Below are positions 58,194-64,000 of a DNA stretch of 64,000 nucleotides, one piece after another. The DNA is from Dactylonectria macrodidyma (taxonomy: Eukaryota > Ascomycota > Sordariomycetes > Hypocreales > Nectriaceae). The DNA is taken from the NCBI GenBank assembly GCA_020744425.1, contig JAGMUV010000005.1:1178001-1242000 (forward strand). The letters run 5' to 3'. Numbering within the stretch: the first letter of the stretch is position 1; each line of letters opens with the position of its first letter. Under the pieces are notes generated by a model. The model was given only the letters and a program-made list of their open reading frames with translations, made no database searches and was not told where the DNA came from. A program made the translations under genes and the position numbers.

Positions 58194-60560
58194 ATGTCTA
58201 CCTCGTCGGAAATGGACAGCTTCCGCTCCTCATTAAGGGTTGTGTATGTCGTCTTTCCGCTCTCACATTGCCCAAGCTTTAGCTAACCAAGCTCGCCAGC
58301 TCCTCCCCTCCCCCAGCTACCGACTCCGCCTCCCTACGACCTAGCTCCGCAAATCGAATATCGGCCAACACAATTAATCTCATAAGCCCCAGCGACATTG
58401 TTGGGCCATCCCCAGTGACGTCCAACGGAACCGAAACGACGGAAATCGAGGACGATGTCTCAGAAGACGTGCATCAAGAAAGCACAAACGGCCATACCAT
58501 TCGTCGCTCCGAGGTACACCTACTTGCCCAGGCGGCGATAGTCGAGCTCACAACTAACCTCAATTGCAGTTCATGATGCTCTCCACCAACCTATCAGAGA
58601 GTGTGCGCCAGCCTAGCAGCGACGAAGCCATCTCTGTCATTCATGCTCCTGAGAGCTTTGCCGCTTGGGTGCGTCACGGCCTCGTCTTTGTGGTATAAAC
58701 CTCATGGCTAACTCGACTAGGTCTCTTCCGACCCCATCACTAAGCACAATGAACCCCGTCAGACATCATCACCAAAGGCAGATGCGACCACCTTGGAAGC
58801 TCTGAATGGCACACCAGAAAATGTCAGTCATTCGCCTTACGTGTTTGCTGGCTCGTAGACTAATCCCCCTTCAGATGTCTGGACAGCCAGCACGCATTTC
58901 TACTGATGTCAATCCCGTGCGGTACAACCTGGACAATTCCACGCCTCGTGCACAGGACCTACAGTCAATGCTGGACGACAGTGGTCGAATTCGGTCAAGC
59001 AGTACCAGCAGTCTTGAGAGTAGGTTCGCTCCGAGTCATGGAAAGCGTCGGTGCTAACTAGTGACTAGAAATCGATGAGCAGACCGAAGCCGAGGGAGAC
59101 GATGAGGACTACGCCTCTGAGATTATCACAATTCCCCAACAGGAAGACGAGGTCACTGCCTTGCGAAGCGCCCTCCAGGAATGCTGGACTCTTTGCAACA
59201 CCCTAGCCAATTTGAGCTCGATTCATCGTGCTCGAGTCTTCAATAATTCCGGAATCCCCGATGCCCATGAGAAGGCTTGGAAAACATGCTGGAAGCTGTG
59301 CCAGCGGCTCTACGATAATCGAGACGAAGATACGACTTCGTTTAATGTCAGGGTAAATCTCGACCTCTGTCGTGATTTCTGTCAGGCCCTCTTTGATGTC
59401 CGCGAACGCAATGATCCAATAGCAGACTCTGTCTTGCGTGTCAGTTTTGAGCTGAACAACCAGTAAGTGCCGCGCCGCGTAGAGTGCCGTATTCATGCTA
59501 ACACCCCCGAAGCCTCTACAGCGCCCAAGACAGTCGCAACCTCCCTGAACAGTTCAGAGAACGCACTTTAGACTTTTACATCACCTTGTGTCATCGGCTT
59601 ATGAAGCAACGCGGCGACTTTGTTGACGAAACTGACCAGCTACTGCGGGCATGCTGGGCCCTCGCGGAGATGCTGTTCAACATTCGACAGAACAAGCGAG
59701 ACGGAAGGCCGCCAGATGAAGAACTCCTAGGCTCGGCAGTCCAAGCCTGCTGGGATCTTTGCGACATATTCAGGGATGGGTGGACACAGGTTCGACCAGA
59801 AAGGTCTACCCCACGCCCGAGCCAAATGGGCTTCCTACCTAACCAAGCCATTGATCAAAGTGGCCGACAGAGCCAGGCCTCGAACCGATCCTCGATTCAT
59901 TCCAAGCGTGAGAGCGTCAAGAGCGGTCGCAAAGAGGAAAAGCCTAGGAACCCGCCACCGGTTCCCGAGACCCCTGTGACCGAATTCGAGGACACACCCA
60001 TTTCTCCTCAGAGTCACTCGCCGCAGATGCCCAACATTCTCGTCCTAGGAACTCCCAGCGAGAACAATCGAGCTGGACGATGGTCCAGTAACGCATCCAA
60101 CTTGTCGGGCTATTCAAAGGGCAGTGCCAGGACGTCGAGCACAGCTACCACGACGGCCGCAAAGGAGGACGCAAATGTGACGAGAGCAAAGGTCCTAGTA
60201 CTTCGGGCTGCCATGAATCTCGGTTTCAACCGCGATTCCATCATCGACCCAAAGACTGCTGCGTCAGCCCTCCAGCACTTTGTTCAGGATCTACCGACTG
60301 GGTCTTTCGGCCCCCAGATGGCTCATGCCACACTACTATCACAATACAAGAACTCCGTCCTTATGGATACAATCATCCCACGCCATCACTCTTTACCGAT
60401 CCGGGGCAAGCGTGTCACCGCCCAGGAAATGGCAAAGAGCATCCACACCATGATCAAGAGTTCACAGAGGTACTCATACCTCCGTGAGCTCTTCCGTTTT
60501 GTTTTCCAGTTTCCACTCGAAGAGGTGGAGACACGCCGAAATGTTAGCATCGTGGTCTAG
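58194..60560 (+). CDS. DUF7624-like fungal protein of unknown function
   Basis: Seven exons (58194-58243, 58300-58513, 58570-58668, 58721-58822, 58875-59019, 59069-59462, 59513-60560) join in phase to 683 residues. The first third is Ser/Pro/Thr-rich and acidic, so probably disordered. The conserved part begins at EDEVTALRSALQECWTLCNTLANLSS and consists of helical repeats with a regular Cys/Trp pattern (AWKTCWKLCQRLYDN, LDLCRDFCQALFD, LLRACWALAEMLFNIRQ, AVQACWDLCDIFRDGW). A Ser-rich linker leads to a C-terminal helical block (RAKVLVLRAAMNLGFNRD, SYLRELFRFVFQFPLEE). I recognise it as a fungal family (DUF7624) without known role. The first two splice sites are the least certain. Confidence 0.8.
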
Positions 60561-61610
60561 GGGCAACTTGCCTCTCAGACCCGAGCTGACCGGATTCTTT
60601 CTTTTCCACTTTTTTTTCCTTTGATGGATATCGCATGTTTATCCACTGATATAATGTTCACCTCCCCTATCTCCTTTCTAGATTTGGGCGCGATGGGTGG
60701 GAGGCCTAGCTTTGATTTGACACACATCATACGAGAACAAATGACACGACACATGAAGAGAGCGAAGGAGAGTTTTTTTTTTTTGAAACATTTAAAGAGA
60801 TTTGAGCGGCGGTCTATTCGTTTCTAAATGCACTAGATACCCTGTTGGAAGGATCAGGCGCCACGTAGGCAGAGCACCGAAGGAAGAGGTCGTCGAAGAG
60901 GTCTCGAAAGAGGACGCGGAGGATTGGGGAGAGGGAACCATTCTATAGTCACACACTGGTGAACAACTCTTATTTTTTTTATTTTTTTTCTGTGGGATGG
61001 AACGGATCACGACACAGGTGGGTTTTGGAGGATAAAGCACAGATGCTCGACTTGGGAGGATCATTATCCAATTCGCTCAAGACAAATTTTATCCTTATGG
61101 CCTAATCACTCCCGAGTTTCCTATCTTTATCCTTGATTGTTCCCTGTTCCTAAGTTCCAATGTCTCCCTGCCTGTCTCTGATGTCCCGATTCCAATTTAT
61201 CCCGACCTCCCTTGAGTTCCCCGATTCAATCTCTCCTTGTCTGTCCCTGGTACCCATTTTCCAATATCCCTGCTTGTCTGTCCCTTGTCCCTAGGCTCCC
61301 AGGCGCCGTGCCTTATCCTTGACTGCCATTATATTCCTGAACCATGCATCGTAACCTTGCCAGCAAATCGCAAATTAAATCGACTTTCCATCTGAGAGCA
61401 AAAGAGAGAAGAAAGGATCGAATCGGAAGAAAAACCCCGGACAAATGATCGCGTCGGTGAAGCAGCGCTCAGTTTGTCGGGCGGCCGGGTATCTGGTACC
61501 CCTTCTCGGAAAGGCGTAGCCGTGTCTCATCGCTTCATCGTAAATAAGTTCTTCAACACAAGAGCTAATCTCTTTACAACAAACGTTCAGGTTGTTTGGT
61601 CCCTGGGGGT
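60561..61610. other. convergent intergenic region with a 35-bp tandem repeat
   Basis: 3' flanks of two convergent genes. Several T runs lie near 60773-60785 and 60968-60990. A four-unit minisatellite occupies 61155-61293. No gene is seen. Confidence 0.5.
61155..61293 (+). repeat. imperfect tandem repeat, about 35 bp x 4
   Basis: Units begin at 61155, 61190, 61225 and 61259, each starting TTCCAAT or TTCAAT, followed by C/T-rich sequence such as CTCCCTGCCTGTCTCTG and closing with GTCCCGA/TTCCCCGA/GTCCCTA. Spacing is 35, 35 and 34 bases. Confidence 0.7.
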
Positions 61611-63667
61611 CTAGGGTTCCCTTTTGGAAGGTCTGGCCGTCTCGACTGTGAACATGTCTTTCATTAACTTGGGGTCGACCTTGTTGTAGTCACCGATGCA
61701 GACTTCAATCCCCTCTGTCATGGGCTTTTCGTAGTGCGGTCCTTGTTGCTCGATCCCGTAGTCCTGGGGTTCGGTGTGGAGGAATTCTGCGTATTCGGCC
61801 ATGGTGAAACAGCCTGACTCCACGTTGCCTTGGTACTCTTGGGGGGTCGTTTCGGTCTGGACGACTGTGATGTCTTCCGCAGTTGCTGGCGAGGCTGAGG
61901 CCAAGCTCTCAGCGTCGAATGGCGGCGATGCTTGCTGCACCATGTTGTGGTTAGGGGCAGTATTCGTGGAGGCGTAGGGGGTGCTCGGAGCCTGTGAGAT
62001 AATGTAGACTGGCTCATCGGGAGTCTGCTCGACTGTTGCGTGGAAGGTCAGCGCTCGGCCTTGGTGTTGCTGCATATATGGCTGGCCGTGGTGAAGCAGG
62101 ATATTGTTATTCTGTTGCTGAGGCGTGCTGTAGGGCTGGAGAGTAGCGTACTGGTTCCAGTTTGGTGCTTGATTGGCCCGTCGTTGTACCATAAGTTGCT
62201 GCTGAAGCTCCTGCTGCCTGGTCTGGTTGTCGTCAACTTGGCGAGGCTGGGGAGTGCTGTAAAGCTCGGGAGACACCAATACGTTCCAGTCTTGTACCTG
62301 ATTAGTCTGCTGTTCCACTGCAACTTGCTGCACCGCGACATGCTGTCTCTTCTGGGACTCGTCGGTTTGTCCATGCTGCTGAGCCGCGGGGTAGTAGTTG
62401 GTCAGTGCAGTTTGGAAGTTGGCGGGTGAGACTTCGTTAGGAGGAGAGAGAAGATCACCCGGTTGGTTGGCCGCATACTGGTTGTAGTGCTGAACTGACT
62501 GAGTAATATGACCCTGTTGAGCGGCTTGAGTGGTAGTCAATTGCTTCGAGGCAACAGTCTGCGAGGGCGAGACCATAGGGACATTGGACTGGGCGCTTCG
62601 AGTTCCGTGAGCAGGCAGTTGATTGATCGGAGCAGTGTAACTCGTCTGTGCCCCAGCGGACTGGGTCGGAACATTGGGAATGCCACCGAAGCTCAAAAGG
62701 TCCTGGTTGTTGTTGGCCCAAGCAAGATGCGTCTGATAAATACGATTGGGAGCCTGAGCCTGCTGTTGGTGTTGCGTGGGTTGGCCCTCGTAAACCGGGG
62801 CATTGGCGGGAAGGGAAAAGGTGAACTGGGGCGTCTCGACCTTCGGGGTCGGCTGGGTGTGATAGTTTTGGAGTGACGAGACTTCAGGGCAGACGGTCGA
62901 CTGCTGTTGGTTCAGGTTCGGGTAGAGGATTGGATGGTGACGCTCAGGACCAGGCTGGGGTTGCACTGGAACTTGTGCTAGGAACTGAGCCGTGGGTTCA
63001 GGATACTGAGATCCGTTCCACCCCATGTTATGCGGCCCAGGAGTGACGCCATGAGACGTCACTGTTGAATCGACTCCAAATCCCTCTTCGGCTTGGCCTT
63101 CTCCAAGGCGCGAGTACGGGGTCTGGGGGACGTTGGTAGACTGGTTCTCTTCCGGACCTGCCGTGGGCCAGTGGACTCCGCTGGACCCGTTGCCTTCGAT
63201 CCCTGCGAAGGGGTGGTTCGCAAAGGGGTTGTTGGCTTTGTTGACGCCTCGGTTGGCTTCGACGGAACAGTTGTTGTCCCTGACGGCCCTGGAAGAGGAG
63301 TGTGAACTTGAGGCCGGGAAGAAGAAGAGGGTGTGTTAGCATACCGGTCATCCCCCTGCTTTCGCTTCCGGTTGTTCTTGTTCAAGGCCGAATTGATGAG
63401 AACAGTCCTAATTGACGGCGTTACGAGTTAGTTCTCGATTTCAAGTTGCAGTCAAGAAGCAAGAGAAGGCTGTGCGAGGGAGACAACTCACCCGTAGTCG
63501 GAATCCTTGCCGTACTTGTTCTTCACGTAGCGGAGTTGGTTAGGGGTGAGACCTTTCCCAAAACGCGCGTTGTATGCTTCGCTGATGACGGGTCCTTTCT
63601 TCTCCTCGATGAGCATCCCGAGGATGAAGCGGATTTGCTCAACCGTGTAGACAGCCTGGCCAGTCAT
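61611..63667 (-). CDS. glutamine-rich protein with N-terminal helical (HTH-like) domain
   Basis: Three exons (63667-63492, 63407-63345, 63288-61611) encode 638 residues. Residues 1-58 (TVEQIRFILGMLIEE, ISEAYNARFGKGLTPNQLRYVKNKYG) look like a small helix-turn-helix/Myb-like domain. A basic patch NKNNRKRKQGDDR follows. The remainder is rich in Gln, Asn, Pro, Thr and Tyr, with many QQ runs and little charge, as in prion-like or transactivating regions, and a short acidic end (EDITVVQTETTPQEY). A nuclear regulator is suggested, not shown. The second intron (57 nt, GTATGC donor, TTCCAG acceptor) is required to enter the frame of the long last exon. Family unknown to me beyond related fungi. Confidence 0.8.
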
Positions 63668-64000
63668 GGTGTCCAGCCGAAAGGAAGGAGAGGTCGTAGT
63701 AGACGTTGGCGATGGTCAACTCGCAGTCAGGGTGCCGCGATGCTGATAGAGGAGGTTGTGGTGGATGTTGGTGATGCTCAACGCACGATCAGATTGCCAG
63801 GTTGAAAGGGGAGGTCGTGATAAACTTCCGTAATGTTCAGCGCGCGAATAGAGTGCGGCAAGGTTGATAAGAGAAATCTAGGAAGCCTCGGTGTCGTGCA
63901 ACGAAGTGGTGAAGCAAGGTAGTGCACCGTCAACCAAGAAGTGTGCTAAGGAGGTGTGGTGAAGTGGAGGTGGAGGTGGAAGTGGAATTATAAAGGTGAG
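63668..64000. promoter_or_regulatory. upstream region of Q-rich gene, with tandem repeats
   Basis: The leader/promoter of the Q-rich gene. It is dominated by three imperfect copies of a roughly 60-bp unit; the right end of the window cuts the region. Confidence 0.45.
63687..63870 (-). repeat. imperfect tandem repeat, about 60 bp x 3
   Basis: The anchor GAGGT(C/T)GT recurs at 63690, 63752 and 63811, followed at equal distances by TTGGCGATGGTCAAC, TTGGTGATGCTCAAC and TCCGTAATGTTCAGC, then TGCCGCGATGCTGATA, TGCCAGGTTGAAAG and TGCGGCAAGGTTGATAA. Periods are 62 and 59 bases. Confidence 0.7.

Overview
The window is a gene-rich stretch of a filamentous ascomycete chromosome, most likely a hypocrealean Sordariomycete. 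The evidence is short introns (about 50-115 nt) with GTANGT donors and CTAAC/CTGAC branch sites, families such as the Msb1/DUF1708 protein, Pil1 and a KMT6-type H3K27 methyltransferase, and a tRNA-Cys lying alone among protein genes. Order-level placement is inferred from protein character, not from a search.

Layout. 1-1627: minus-strand Msb1-like morphogenesis gene, cut by the left edge, followed by a 4.6-kb gap. 6267-11454: uracil-DNA glycosylase (minus) and the ERAD protein Hrd3 (plus). 12851-14513: small RCR-like membrane protein and a convergent conserved protein of unknown role. 15008-20016: alanyl-tRNA synthetase and a convergent NDUFAF7-type methyltransferase. 21033-25083: mitochondrial-type cysteine synthase, TFIIS, tRNA-Cys(GCA). 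25084-31097: XPG/Rad2 nuclease, an Lsm-fold NAA38/Mak31-like protein and Pil1. 33160-36831: KMT6/EZH2. 37589-50730: BAP31-like protein, DUF1479 protein, HhH protein, small zinc protein, 2OG-Fe(II) oxygenase, Utp17/WDR75 and Rpb10. After a 7.5-kb gap come a DUF7624-like gene (58194-60560) and a glutamine-rich protein (61611-63667).

Most genes are housekeeping: translation, transcription, DNA repair, ribosome biogenesis, ER quality control, eisosomes and Polycomb chromatin. I see no secondary-metabolite cluster, intact transposon, CRISPR array or rRNA gene. Divergent pairs that may share promoters are 14513/15008, 28749/29158 and 50000/50321. Splice sites were placed by eye from reading-frame continuity and family conservation.

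The most unusual signals are: a short dispersed repeat with three copies; two previously unexplained tandem repeats (about 35 bp x4 at 61155-61293 and about 60 bp x3 at 63687-63870); an in-frame 12-nt minisatellite inside the H3K27 methyltransferase; a 57-nt intron in the Q-rich gene whose retention opens a second coherent reading frame; and upstream in-frame extensions on AlaRS and uracil-DNA glycosylase that could give mitochondrial isoforms. No wholly new multi-gene system was recognised.
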